Below are positions 48,047 through 59,196 of a stretch of 64,000 bases of DNA, in pieces. Positions within the stretch are counted from its first letter, which is position 1. The number at the start of each line of letters is the position of its first letter. A model generated the notes under the pieces. The model saw nothing but the letters and a program-made list of their open reading frames with translations, had not been told where the DNA came from and searched no databases. The DNA is taken from positions 83,623,599 through 83,687,598 of the forward strand of contig CM047806.1 in assembly GCA_026214975.1 (NCBI GenBank), given 5' to 3'. The stretch comes from Gentiana macrophylla. Lineage: Eukaryota; Streptophyta; Magnoliopsida; Gentianales; Gentianaceae. The position numbers and the translations under genes were made by a program.

Positions 48047-49258
48047 AACTAATGTTTTTTCAGTAAAGAAGCCAAATGTCAAGAGCACATAGAAAATACA
48101 CGGATATATTTTCTAAGAAACAAAAACAAAACCAAAACAAAAACATTAGTTTGCATGGAGACCAGTTCGAACCCCATTAGGGGTGGGGGGAAAAAAATAA
48201 TGATTCTAGAAGAGCAGTCAAACTAAAGATAAGGCTTTCCGCCAACAAAGCAGACTTGAAATCAGTGAATAAATAGAGGTATATATTCACTACATCTAAG
48301 ATGAAAGTAATCATCAAGATATAAGAGCTAATAAACCTTACAAACACCAACATTATATATAATCTCATTTTGCGTGTGAAGAAGAAAAATATGAAAATTT
48401 TATCCGCAATTGTGAAAAACATGTACCAAATGTCGTCAAAAACAACGGGAAGCATTTCAGTTCCCTAATTAGAATAAATGTTCTGTGTTTCTTGACCACG
48501 TATGGATATCAAGAAATGGACAAAAAAAAGAAGAGAAGATTATGACAAAAAAAGAAGAGAAGATTATGACAATAACGAAAGATGTGGAGAGAATAATTGA
48601 GTATGAGATATCTATTTAGTGTTTGGATTCAACTAGATAGAAATTAAAGGAAAAATCAAACAATATGTTTGGAAAATTGTATTCCATTTTTCTTTATTGA
48701 GACTAGTTGGTGTGCACGTGCATTGCACGGGTGTTTTTCGTTTTGCATGATTGTGTATAGCCTGTGTATAATTTGAGCATACCCCGAACATGAAAAAACA
48801 AATTTAAAACTTGAGTTCGCGGGAAAAGAAAACTCAATAAGTGCCAATCGAAGTGTTAGCAGCGCTCAACAACATGCTGCCATAGAAGCTCGGGTTCACT
48901 CGATATTCAAACAAACCAAGTCAAATATCTGATTTTCTTCAGAGCTCAGTTCGAGTATACCTCTACTGGCTTGAGATGGCTGAGGAAGCCATCCATTGTG
49001 TTCCCCGTTCCTTTCTAGTATCAACAAGAGTTGAGATACAATGCAAAATATATTAATTAAAACATTGCATAACCAGAGGTTTACATTACTTTGAAGACAC
49101 AAAACCTATATATATAATACATTAAAAAAGCCCAGCACGTCAAAAGGAAAAACGATAAAAGAAGAAGATTATACAAGGTGTAATGTATAGACCATAGACT
49201 CTAGCAAACAGACAAGCATTCATCATCTTAAATAAATTGTTCAGATGTATCACTCTCA
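48047..49258. other. Intergenic region downstream of the host gene
   Basis: No gene is supported. It holds a 13-bp perfect inverted repeat AACTAATGTTTTT / AAAAACATTAGTT (near 48048 and 48141), a AGTTCGAACCCC box at about 48166 resembling a tRNA-derived B box, and a 28-bp direct repeat near 48515-48572. A GTGCACGTGCATTGCACGGG stretch near 48711, of a kind common in plant repeats, is also present. The part nearest 49258 should include the 3' UTR of the minus-strand gene. Confidence 0.5.
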
Positions 49259-52200
49259 TCATCTCAGACTCATAACTGGCCACGGTGTGACTCCAACAGT
49301 CGGTAAAGCCGGTCGGACAACGGGTACACGCTTGACCACAGAGAAGGCTTCATTGAGGCGTGCAGCATGGCTCATGAACTGCGATACTTTCTGCAAATAC
49401 GACAACACAATATATAGCAGTTAAAAGCACTAAAAATTAATTTTAAAACAATACAGTAATAATGATGATATGCAACAAACGGCACACAGATGCAACAAGG
49501 AATCTCGTGTAAGAATTTCCTGATTGCTCCTATAGAATAGCATAGCATGTCATTCGTGGTACCACTCGATTGGTGGAAAAAAGGAACAGGAAGAAAAAAA
49601 AAAAAACAGAACAGTTCACTTTTTATGCAACCCGTCCTTTTTTTTAAATTCCTTTAGGACTCCCAACTCCATCCCTTTTTCCTTAATTTCACAAACTACC
49701 TGAATGAAGATATTCTGCCCTTGTACCAAGTGATGACTCGGGATTTCATCAGAGTTACTGGGATGAATCTTCCCCAAATGCGGAAAAAAACATGAGAAGT
49801 AGCAAAGTTGTTGCTAGACCATGATGGTGTGTTTGGATTGGTGGCATAAAATGGAATGGAATGGAATGAACCTGATTCCATTCCTACATTTGGGCGATGG
49901 AGGTGCATGTTGATGAGTGCGGCAGGTAGTGGTGGGGTGTGCAGAGATGGTGGTGGTGGTGATGGTGAGGTGTGCGGTGGTGAGTGACGGCGGATGTTGT
50001 GAGGTATGCGATGGTGGTGGTGGTTGTAGTGACGAGGGTGGTGTTGTGTGTGGTGTGCGGTGATGGGTGATTGTGAGGTGGGTGGTGGCGGACGAGTAAA
50101 TATCGGTGGTGATGGAGGTGGTAGAGGTGACGGATAGTGGCAGGGGGTGGTGGTTAGGGTTATGTGTGAAAATGGGGAAGATGGTGGTAAGGGGTAGTGG
50201 TGAAATGGTCGGTAACGGTAGGTGGTGGTCGTGGTGGGCGGATGGTGGCGGGTTGGGTTGTGATGGGGGGTGGTGGTTAGTTGTGACAATAGTGGTGATA
50301 TGTTGGCAACGGTGGTGGAAGGTGACGGTTTAAGTGGGGTTTCAATGGGGTCGGTAGGCCGTAGGTGGTGCGGGAGGCGGGAGGTGGGTGGTGGGGTGGT
50401 TGCTTTTTTATCATTAGGTTTAGCTTAAAATTTCATTCCATCTAACCATTCCATCCATTTTATGATGGAATGAAATTGGCCAAAATTCATTCGGATGACT
50501 TTTTAGTAAGAAACCACCACATCCCAAATGAATATATAGTTGCTACCATCTTGAACGATCAGGTTCTCATACCGACTTTTCACAGGACAAAAATGGCTTT
50601 GTCCACACTCATTAGCCAAAGCTGATTCCATACTTAAATTGAAGAGTCTTGTCTTCACTCTTGTATTCCTATATCTCACCCAAGGAATGCTACTGAGTTT
50701 GCTCGGGACATTGTGCTCGGTCGATAAGAAATAATTTTTCATAAAGAAATCACACTTTCTTATACAATCTAATGTATTTGTTAAACTGGCACTCTGTGTG
50801 TATTTTGTTGTTGTGTGTGTGTGTGTGTGTGTGTGGTGGGGGGTGGTTTCCGGATAATAATGATAGAACTGGTTGGGAGGCAAGTGCATGCCAAAGTTCC
50901 CAACTAGCTGACTAAGGTGCTAAACTACTAGAGGATGCAGGTGCTCATTAATGGCACTTCTTAGGATCCATGATGTAGGTGCTAAAAGCTAAACACTGAT
51001 GGTATTCTCTCTACCACGAGTTACATGTATAGAGAAAGTGCCTAAACCCCGTACCTTTTAATCCCTCCCCCCTCCCCAACACACACACCAGCTCCCTTCT
51101 CTCTCTTTCTCTGTCTTTAGTTTTGGGTTTTTCGAGACGGGGTTGGTGTGAAAGTCAGTCTTAAAAGGTCCACCACCCTTTTGCAGAAACATCAAACATG
51201 TACTGTAGTTAAATAAAATTTATAACAAAAAAATTTGCATAAGAACTAATGCTTGCGTACCGGTAATATTCAGTCCCAAAAGCTCCTTCAACCAGCGACA
51301 TTAATTTATGCATCTCCCCCTCCCCCCTCCAAAACCACACATGCCGTAGAAAAAAGTAAGGGGGACAAACCCTCATCTTAAATCTTAATCAAGTTAATGC
51401 TCACTCACCACAGATAAGGACACCAGTGTGATTCACCCTATACATTTTAGCACTTGTACCACTAAAGATTATTATGATAACAGAACAATAACATAAATGG
51501 AAACGGAGACTAATGTGATTCACCTAACGCAATGGTATGCCTCTTTGAATTGCTCAACAACATTGGAACTGCTATGTTTCGATTTCAAAGTCTATTTACA
51601 TTTGTCGTCTAATTCATCTTTTAATTTGTTTGTACTTTTCTCTCACTCTGATTCCATCTTATCAAAATGCAATTACAGCTTCCAGAAAGCTGAAAATGGC
51701 CGATCTTTTCCACAATTCTACGTAAAAGCACCATGTGAATCTATCAACTTATATTTGGGGTGGCCAAGGATACAAACCAGGGAAAAGAAATGCACCAATT
51801 CTCCGGCCCAGCCACAGCCCCAATATATATAGGAAAATCTTAAAAGAAGAAACATGGCAAAAAGTGCATACCAAAATATGACAATCATAGCCAATCATAA
51901 GGTTATAATCAACAGGTAAATCGACTTAAAATGCACAATCAACACACTAAGACAACATAACATGCATGATTAGAAGTTCAAAAGCTAAACTTGAACCCAA
52001 ACACCAACACTAAAAATCTAACACTTCTCCACTTGACAAGTTTGCAAGTTTGCATCTACACAGAGAAAACCACCAATAAGATCATCACTAGAATTAACAG
52101 GAAAGTCAAAGATGTTCAAAGAAAACTTCTTTTTAGAGTAATAGGTAATATAAACTAATAAACATAGACAAAATGCCATTTCCATCCTCGGACAGCAAAT

Positions 52201-53001
52201 GAGAAAGAAAAAAATAAATGAGACCGCACTCTTTATAAAAGGAATTGAAACTCGAACCTTATCATCCAAGGTAACCTTGGTCTGCAAACTACGAGCCCTC
52301 TTCTTCATATTGTACAACCTCCTCCCCAGAATTAGAAAGCCCATCGCAGCAGCAGCAAGGGAGAAAGTCCAAGCGGGATTCACCCTGAAAACACAATACT
52401 TCAATAGTTCCAAAGGCACCTTCCACCATACCACAGTCTTCTTCTCTGCCTCTTCGACATTCCTAGTTTCAACGTCAACATTTCCATCTTGAATTTCACT
52501 CTCAACATTTGAATCAATATCAGATCTTGTATCACCTTTGAGACCCTCCTCCATATTCTCCTCAAAGTCACCAGCTTTTACGTTCCCATCTGACTCCGTT
52601 TCATTTTCACTAGTGATTTCTTCATTTTCTTTATAACCCGTAAGCAACTCCTCATTTTCAACCAAACCCACCTCACTTGACCCCCCGGATTCTGTAAATT
52701 TCCGCTCACCGTCCTCAACGCTACTGGAGTCAGACAAGAACTCCGCCGATTCTTTCCTCGGAGACTGAAATTCCGACACGGGTTCAATCCATCCCGGATT
52801 TTCAGAGCTTCCAGAGCTCTCCTCCGAAACAAACTTCGGAAACTGACCCTCTCCAGACTCTATAGAGAAGTAATTACCCAGAACCACACCATCCGAATGG
52901 GCATCAATTTCTTCCACGTCCAAATCACCAAATCCGGATTCAGAGTCCGAATTGGAGTGGAGAACCTCCCAATCTTGAAATTCTCCAGAATCAGAACCCA
53001 T
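49259..53001 (-). CDS. Host gene: acidic single-pass membrane protein, 2 exons, 291 aa
   Basis: Exon 1 is complement(52258-53001), 248 codons from ATG; exon 2 is complement(49259-49390), 43 codons plus TGA. The donor is AAG/GTTCGAG and the acceptor TTTGCAG/AAAGTATC, both phase 0. Residues 1-190 are rich in Ser, Glu and Asp and probably disordered. WWKVPLELLKYC (192-203) precedes a membrane segment at about 209-226 (NPAWTFSLAAAAMGFLIL), then a basic patch (GRRLYNMKKRARSLQ). Exon 2 adds KVSQFMSHAARLNEAF and ends PWPVMSLR. The long N-terminus would lie in the cytosol, an inference from the basic C-terminal side. DWEVL at residues 10-14 resembles an ATG8-interacting motif. The layout fits a plant-specific family of unknown function (I recall it as DUF6821-like, unverified). 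The lone exon 1 frame would read on into the intron, which is why the splice is needed. Confidence 0.85.
49827..50495. mobile_element. Fold-back / MITE-like element with GGT-rich core
   Basis: The left end carries GGCATAAAATGGAATGGAAT. The right end, read on the complement, carries CATAAAATGGATGGAATGG, so the ends are inverted repeats of about 20-30 bp. Between them about 500 bp is dominated by GGTGGT/GTGGTG runs, strongly strand-asymmetric. No clear TSD was found. The His/Pro/Thr-rich minus-strand frame across it is a translation of the simple repeat, not a gene. Confidence 0.55.
50812..50835. repeat. (GT)n microsatellite
   Basis: A run of about 12 GT dinucleotides within the intron of the host gene. 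Confidence 0.85.
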
Positions 53002-53640
53002 AGAAAGGTATACTTAAAAAAAACTATAGAAGAATCACACCAACTCTATATCAAAGTTTCCTAGAGTATGATGCCCATAAATCAAAGAAAACTGGAGGAC
53101 GGTTTGTGGGTAACCCACCATGGAAGAAAATAGGAGTTGATGTTATTCGTTGCCACTTACTTTTATTATTTTATTTATTTTTTTATATTTGAGATAGGAA
53201 CAATTATTTCTAGAGATAAAAGGCCATATTCAGAAACTATTTTTATCTTTAAAATAGTATAAAATTAAAATTATTTTTATTTTTATTTTACTATATTTTA
53301 ATTTAAAATACTCTACAATAATATTTCTATCTATGTCTTTATACCAAATACCAGTAAAATATGGATAGTGTTCCACAAATAGGAATACGCTATTCACTGA
53401 CCCTAAAACTAAATAGAGATAAGGCTTCTGCATTGGAGGTATTTGAGAAACATTGGCACCTTTTATTTTTATTTTAGGGATAGAGCGACGTATATGGCTT
53501 CTGATGTGAATGCCCTTAGAGCAACAACCACAATTGTGGCTCCAAATAACTATTCTGCATCGAGTTTCAATTAGAATAAACCGTCAGATTAATGATATGT
53601 GTAAAAAAGGATAAACTAGTTTTGTATCTTAAAAAAGGAA
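53002..53640. other. Upstream region of the host gene
   Basis: AT-rich sequence that should include the 5' UTR and promoter of the minus-strand gene. ATG at 53001 is followed by GG, a usual plant start context. No confident TATA box or other element was identified. Confidence 0.4.
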
Positions 53641-53644
53641 CCCC

Positions 53645-54345
53645 GAATGGTTAACACGACTTTTAATTAATTGGATCGTTGATTGATGGTAAAATAGATG
53701 AATAAAGAGATAGACAAACGAGAACCTTGACCTCTAAGTAATTTATACTTAGCAATCTCGGTATAACCTTTACCCTTAGATAACTTGTATCTAAGAACTC
53801 CGGTATAGAACGCTCAAGACCTGCTCGGGATCTTGATAAGTTCGGGGATCGAATTCTCTTACACAAGAACTCTCAACACACTTTAAAAGTGAAATGTATT
53901 TGATATCCAAAATATATTGATTCTTCCAAGTTTCAATAGAGTTTATATTTATAGGACTAAAGTAAACTATAAAAGAAGATAAAAGGTCTTGCAAATGGCG
54001 CCATTTTTTAGCTTTGTCCATGTTCAAAGTATCTTCATAATGCCATGTATCTTGAATGTTCCAAATGCAATGTATCTTGATTCATCCAAGCTTGAAATCC
54101 CTTCACAAATGGCGCCACCTTCACTTAATTTTCAGCCAATCATTATCAGATTTATATACTAATTAATATTTAAATAAAACACTTATAACATATTAAAATA
54201 GCTAATCTTAAAATGGTGTTATTTTCAGATATATAACGAGCTGACTTCAATCCATTCCACGTGCATAAATGAAGATTTTAACTGGTATTCCTTCAACGTT
54301 CTTGGACTGGATCACATCATTCCCTCCCGGTTCGAAAGGATTCGT
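53645..54345 (-). mobile_element. Probable Ty3/gypsy remnant: polyprotein tail and LTR
   Basis: On the minus strand at about 54345-54255 a frame reads DSRTNPFEPGGNDVIQ, similar to the C-terminal tail of many plant gypsy polyproteins. Downstream on the same strand is LTR-like sequence with a TATA (CCTATAAATATAAAC near 53945) and a TTCTTGTGTAAGAGAATTCG stretch typical of R-U5. The outer limits are not defined and no TSD was found. Confidence 0.4.
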
Positions 54346-54901
54346 CCTGGAATCAGAAGGATGTCGTAATAGTCATCCACACACACCAAACTCAAAGAAA
54401 CCACAAAAGTCCACAACGAAATGCCGAGATCAAATACAAAGTGGATATACGACTGCAAACCAAATGACCGGTAACATGACGAGCCAAGCATCACCAATGG
54501 AACAAAAGAACAATCCCTCGGCTTGATATTGTCGATGAAGCAGGCAAAGGTAGCAATATAATCATAGCAACTCAGACTAGGATAGACAGTGATATGCCTA
54601 AATAATATCGCCACCTATGAGTCCCGGAAACAGCCTATCTGGACCACCAAGTCGGATAAGGCTCGCGGCCATAGCGTCCGCGACGCCAATCAAGTCAGGG
54701 TCGTCGCAGCCGGATCCCCGCCTAGAGCAGTCAAACCTTTAAGGTCACTAGAGGCTCAGGGGGGGCGGCCTGCGACCTGGACAACAGGTCCCTAAGAGAC
54801 CGCACAAGACTTAGGGGAAGCAGCAGACGGCAAAAGTAAGGAAGGAAGAGGAAGCAAGCGACCCTGTGTGCGGCGACCTACACGACCACATAGGACGCCG
54901 C
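54346..54901. other. Unassigned sequence
   Basis: This 0.55-kb stretch becomes GC-rich toward its right end (runs such as GGGGGGCGGCC near 54760). I recognise no gene or repeat. It abuts the truncated LTR at 54902 without a visible TSD. Confidence 0.4.
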
Positions 54902-55487
54902 TGTTGGAAAGGTGTCCTAAACCCAATCGGGTTGGATCGGATCCGACCGGGTCGGGTCGTTTACAGTCTATTTAGTTCATGTAATAACTTTATTATGATT
55001 AATAAAAGCGCTTATGTTATTATATATTGTTTATCTTCATATTATTTGTTGTGTATATATAGTAACGTCCCTAGTATCGATCTGTGATAGATAAACCATG
55101 ATAGTGATTATGGTTGATGAGATCTCTAATCACTATAACAAGGTTGGTACTTAAATGTCTCTAGTCTTATATATTATCAAATGGGACATTGATAGTATAA
55201 TCGAGACTAAGACGTATTGGATGTCTTCTATCTTTTAGAAGGTAGGGATAGATCTCGTCTATCGAAGTGTAGGGACACTTGGGACCGTGACGTGGACGTG
55301 TATTAGAGAATGCGCACGTTAGATCGACCACTTACATTAAGCTGTCACACTATGTGGCGGTTGTGTAATTATCCTTTTGACCGGAGTCTTCATGGCATCA
55401 CGGTGTGGATTGTCATGCTTTGACACTATTGAGATTTCTCCTAACCACGGGCCTATCATGCGGTAGTGATTGGGTATGATATTGAAG
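54902..55487 (+). repeat. LTR fragment of the left-block copia family (part 1)
   Basis: It starts TGTTGGAAAGGTGTCC and follows the minus-strand sequence of 13004 downward for about 585 bp, with divergence. It is interrupted at 55488 by the gypsy-type element and resumes at 61913 with matching sequence (GCATGCGGAGTATACGTG). The insertion carries the TSD TGAAG at 55483-55487. Confidence 0.82.
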
Positions 55488-56182
55488 TGACGATGTGCTG
55501 GGTTTCGTCTATGAATAAATCCGGGTCGTTTAATCTAGGGATGATTGAATTTAGGATGATTTTGGGGGTGATTTTAGATCGAGCTCGAGAGTCTCTCTCG
55601 GGTTGCCTACGTATCTGTTATGCTCCGGGAATCAAGTCACACGTAGTTCCTGGAATGGGGTATTTATAATGACAACACTTGTCCTAACCCTAAGGTTAAG
55701 TCGGCTTATGTTATTGTGCGATTTACCCTTTAATGGGCCTTAACCCTTGCCCAAGTTATCACCGTTAATGGGCCTGGGCGGTGGTGCGGACTCGCTCACG
55801 ATGTCGATATTGCCGACCTCACGGTAATCGAGCACGGGACTCATTGTCCTACATGCTAGGGTGGTGCGGATCGATCGCCCTACACATCGCTCGATAGTCG
55901 ATCGTCATAGCCTGGAGTCTACTAGATGGCCTTAGCCTCGAGCCACAGGCATCGACATGAATACCTTGACGTTTATTTAGATTATCGGGGACCAACTGTG
56001 AGGCCTGCGTGTTTAGAGTGGACTTTGTCCGCATCCCGAGCTTTCCGTCTTGCGGCATCGAGATGGGCCCATCGTCTCGGTTCTTTGATCATCTCGTAAT
56101 TCGACCCTCGGACTATCACTTACTCTTGTCCAGGAGGACTATCTCGTGACGCCACGTGGAGGTGCGATATTCGGTATCGTGA
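55488..56182 (-). repeat. 3' LTR of the gypsy-type element (695 bp)
   Basis: On the minus strand it starts TCACGATACCGAATATC (the usual TG has become TC) and ends CACATCGTCA at 55488. A minus-strand TATA-like TTATAAATACCCC lies near 55660. It differs from the other LTR mainly in short scrambled blocks near 55770-55945. Confidence 0.85.
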
Positions 56183-56840
56183 TAAGCCCCCGCATCTATC
56201 TCGAGCTCTTGAGGTCGTCCAATCATCAAAGGTGTATCTCGCCATTGTCATCCAATGCTTTGAATTTAAATCCGCCGCGGACTTACTTCAGTGGAGTTCG
56301 AGTGCATCGCTGGCGACTTTTTTGCCTTAGCATTTTTTGGACTTTTCTTTGTTGTCGCGTAGTAGAAGAGATGCCCCTGGCCGTCTCCTTTCATTTGTCG
56401 AAATAGACACCCTTTCGGCTGTCGATATATATTTCTCGCCACGATGTCCTAGTAATTACCGTCTAGAAAAGCGTAATACGTAATTGTCGCTCCGGATCTC
56501 GGTGTCGTGGTGTTTCTTTGTCGTTCATGACTCCGGACACATGACTGCTGAGAGATTTGGACATGATTTGAACTCGATGCCTTAGCTTTTTGGTTCCATG
56601 GAACTTTTAGCTTTACTGGCTGTCGATCGAAATGATCATGTTGTCCGACCTCGATGCCCTAGTATATACTCTCCCTTAGGAGTCAAATTACGTCGTTGTC
56701 GATTCGGACTTCGATCATTGCGTTTTCATCCCATTAGGACTCATCCACGTTGGCCGTCGACTGATGGCGTCCGACTTACATATCCTCATAGACCGTTGAG
56801 TAGATCCTTTGTGGAGTGGATCCTCGAGATACGCAAGATG
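56183..56840. other. Internal region of the gypsy-type element, no gene seen
   Basis: Non-coding. Its last 65 bp (about 56775-56840) recur at about 58085-58145 (shared core CGTTGAGTAGATCCTTTGTG). Confidence 0.5.
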
Positions 56841-57538
56841 CTAGCCAAAAAGTTGCAATAACCATGGGGATAGTTCCCGAAATAAGAAGGCTCGTCCCGC
56901 CATGCTCGGCTAGGAGAGTTCCAAGATAAGATAGATCGATCCCGGCATGGGGAGAGTTCCCAAAATAAGAAGGCTCATCCCGCCCCGCTCGGCTGGGAGA
57001 GTTCCAAAATAAGATAGTTCCAAGATGAGATGCCGAGTCGAACTCAGACTTATTAAAGATTCGCTCATCGGTGAGCTCCAAATATGATGCCTAGATTTAT
57101 TTTGCTTTAATTTTTGCGGTATTTTATCTCCTCTTCTTTTTGTTGTCTAATCTTTCACGTGTCGATGTCTTTTAGCTATTCGCTTGTTGCTAGCCAAAAA
57201 GTTGCAATAACCATGGGGATAGTTCCCGAAATAAGAAGGCTCGTCCCGCCATGCTCGGCTAGGAGAGTTCCAAGATAAGATAGATCGATCCCGGCATGGG
57301 GAGAGTTCCCAAAATAAGAAGGCTCATCCCGCCCCGCTCGGCTGGGAGAGTTCCAAAATAAGATAGTTCCAAGATGAGATGCCGAGTCGAACTCAGACTT
57401 ATTAAAGATTCGCTCATCGGTGAGCTCCAAATATGATGCCTAGATTTATTTTGCTTTAATTTTTGAGGTATTTTATCTCCTCTTCTTTTTGTTGTCTAAT
57501 CTTTCACGTGTCGATGTCTTTTAGCTATTTGCTTGTCG
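56841..57538. repeat. Tandem duplication, 2 x 349 bp
   Basis: The two copies, 56841-57189 and 57190-57538, are almost identical and each begins CTAGCCAAAAAGTTGC. Each copy contains smaller repeats with AGAGTTCC and AATAAGA cores that resemble the 44-bp array further right. The near identity suggests a recent duplication. Confidence 0.9.
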
Positions 57539-57775
57539 AGCCTCTGGCTCTGTTTGCTGCTTATCGATGTCGTGTTGCCCCCCAAGTGTATTATGAACCT
57601 TTGGTTCTTATTGCACTTTGAGATCGATCGTGATCGACTTTGCTTGCCTTAACCTTTTGCCTCCTAGGCTTATTTGGTCTTAGTGAGCGTTTTAATCCGA
57701 CTATGCTAATTGTCCCTGGTCTTGGCCTTCTTTGCCACTTAGGCTCGCTCGCTATCGATCGGGCGTGTGCCTGAC

Positions 57776-58020
57776 GACTATGCGAACCGTCCCTGTCTCA
57801 GGCCTTTTCGCCTCTTAGGCTCATTCGGCTTTCGATCGGGACAGGTGGCCCGACTATGCGAACCGTCTTTTGTCCAGCCTTTTCGCCTCTTAGGCTCATT
57901 CGGCTTTCGATCGGGACATTTGGCCCGACCATGCGAACCGCCCTTTGCTTTAGCCTCGTTTCGCCTCTTGGGCTCGTTCGGCTTTTAGCTTGGACCTTTG
58001 GCCCGACCTGCGAACCGCCT
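57776..58020. repeat. Minisatellite with period about 76 bp
   Basis: Three full units and a partial one share TGCGAACCG, TTTTCGCCTCTTAGGCTC and GGCCCGAC. The last full unit is more diverged. Frames across it are repeat translations. Confidence 0.8.
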
Positions 58021-58916
58021 CTATGTCTTTGCATTTGTTGCCCATTAGGCTAACTTTGCTTTTGGCAAGATTGAGGGTCCGACTGCGTATCCTCGTGAGA
58101 CCGTTGAGTAGATCCTTTGTGGTGTGGACCCTCGAGATATGCAAAATTCAGCAACTGATGGGTGTCGGGTCGAAGAAACACGTGTCTGGTACAATAATCT
58201 CTGGGTGACTGGGTGTCAAAAGAATCCCGTTCGATCTTCCACCCCTACTTCGGCCTCCGACCTACTACGAGAGCAAACTGAATGCCGTTTGTGTTTGATG
58301 AATATTTGCCTAGGGTGTAGTCCTTTGGACTTAATTCCCTTGCGTCGTTGCTTTATAGGGTGTAGCCCTTTGGATTTAATTCCCTTATGCCCTTCCAAGT
58401 GTAGTATGAGTGCATGACTCATGGTACACTTGAATATGAGTCGACCTAGCGTTGTACTGCCTCATGGGCTTGACTTGGCTATTGGGTCGGAGCTCGATTC
58501 GAGGGTCGCACTTCGTGGTGCTTATGAACTGGTCGAATAAGGTATCCATCGTGGGATCTTCCAACTGCCTCGTATTGTGGCTTATTGGCTGGTTGGGAGT
58601 GATATAAGCACTGTCATTGACTTGTTTTTATTCACTATTTTATTTTAACTCCATCATATCGAGGATTCGTTGTTGTGGTTGACTTTTGCCTCTTTTATCT
58701 TTCAATCACATGGACTTATAAGTAAGACATAATCTGAAAAGAAAACCACTCCAATAAAATGCATCAAAACCAATTGTCGTATCGACTTATTAAAAAGCAT
58801 AAAAATGTGACAACAGAAATTAATCGAGATAGAGCTTATCTTATTTGGCGTAGTCTGTTGGTACCATGCTTAGATGACAAGCGGACTTACATAAGATTGC
58901 CTTCGAACTCCGAATA

Positions 58917-59172
58917 TGATGCCGAGCCGAGCTCGGTCTTATATAATATGATGTCGAGCCGAGCTCGGTCTTATAAAAGATTTGCTCGAGAGAGCTCTAA
59001 ATATGATGCCGAGCCGAGCTTGGTCTTATATAATATGATGCCGAGCCGGGCTCGATCTTATTAAAGATGCGCTCAAGTTGACCTGCAAATATGAGGCCGA
59101 GCCGACCTGCGGTTTTATAAAAGATTCGCTCGGTCGAGCTCCAATGTGATGCCGAGTCGAGCTCGGTCTCCG
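58917..59172. repeat. Short tandem repeats with GATGCCGAGCCGAGCTCGG core
   Basis: About six units of 30-57 bp share GATGCCGAGCCGAGCTCGG followed by TCTTAT. GAGCTC-centred palindromes recur. Confidence 0.75.
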
Positions 59173-59196
59173 CCGACCCGCCTGCTCGGTGCAGTT

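Larger units (their letters stand above)
49391..52257 (-). other. Single 2867-bp intron of the host gene
   Basis: The boundaries are GT...AG on the minus strand. The intron holds a fold-back element with a GGT-rich core (49827-50495), a (GT)n microsatellite near 50812-50835, and several C- or T-rich runs. Open frames inside it are low-complexity or short and are not called. Confidence 0.8.

Noticed and set aside
48155..48190. A tRNA gene suggested by the AGTTCGAACCCC box
   Set aside because: No A box, acceptor stem or anticodon arm could be fitted around it.
49696..50289. A 197-codon minus-strand frame rich in His, Pro and Thr
   Set aside because: It is a translation of the GGT/GTG simple repeat in the host intron; no domain and no splice support.
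52018..52257. Continuation of the host exon 1 frame for 79 codons
   Set aside because: It lacks a family-like ending and lies after a GT donor; the downstream exon at 49259-49390 gives a better end.
54589..54795. A GC-rich 68-codon plus-strand frame left of the LTR fragment
   Set aside because: It is short, with no recognisable motif, no homologous copy in the window and no start context to support it.
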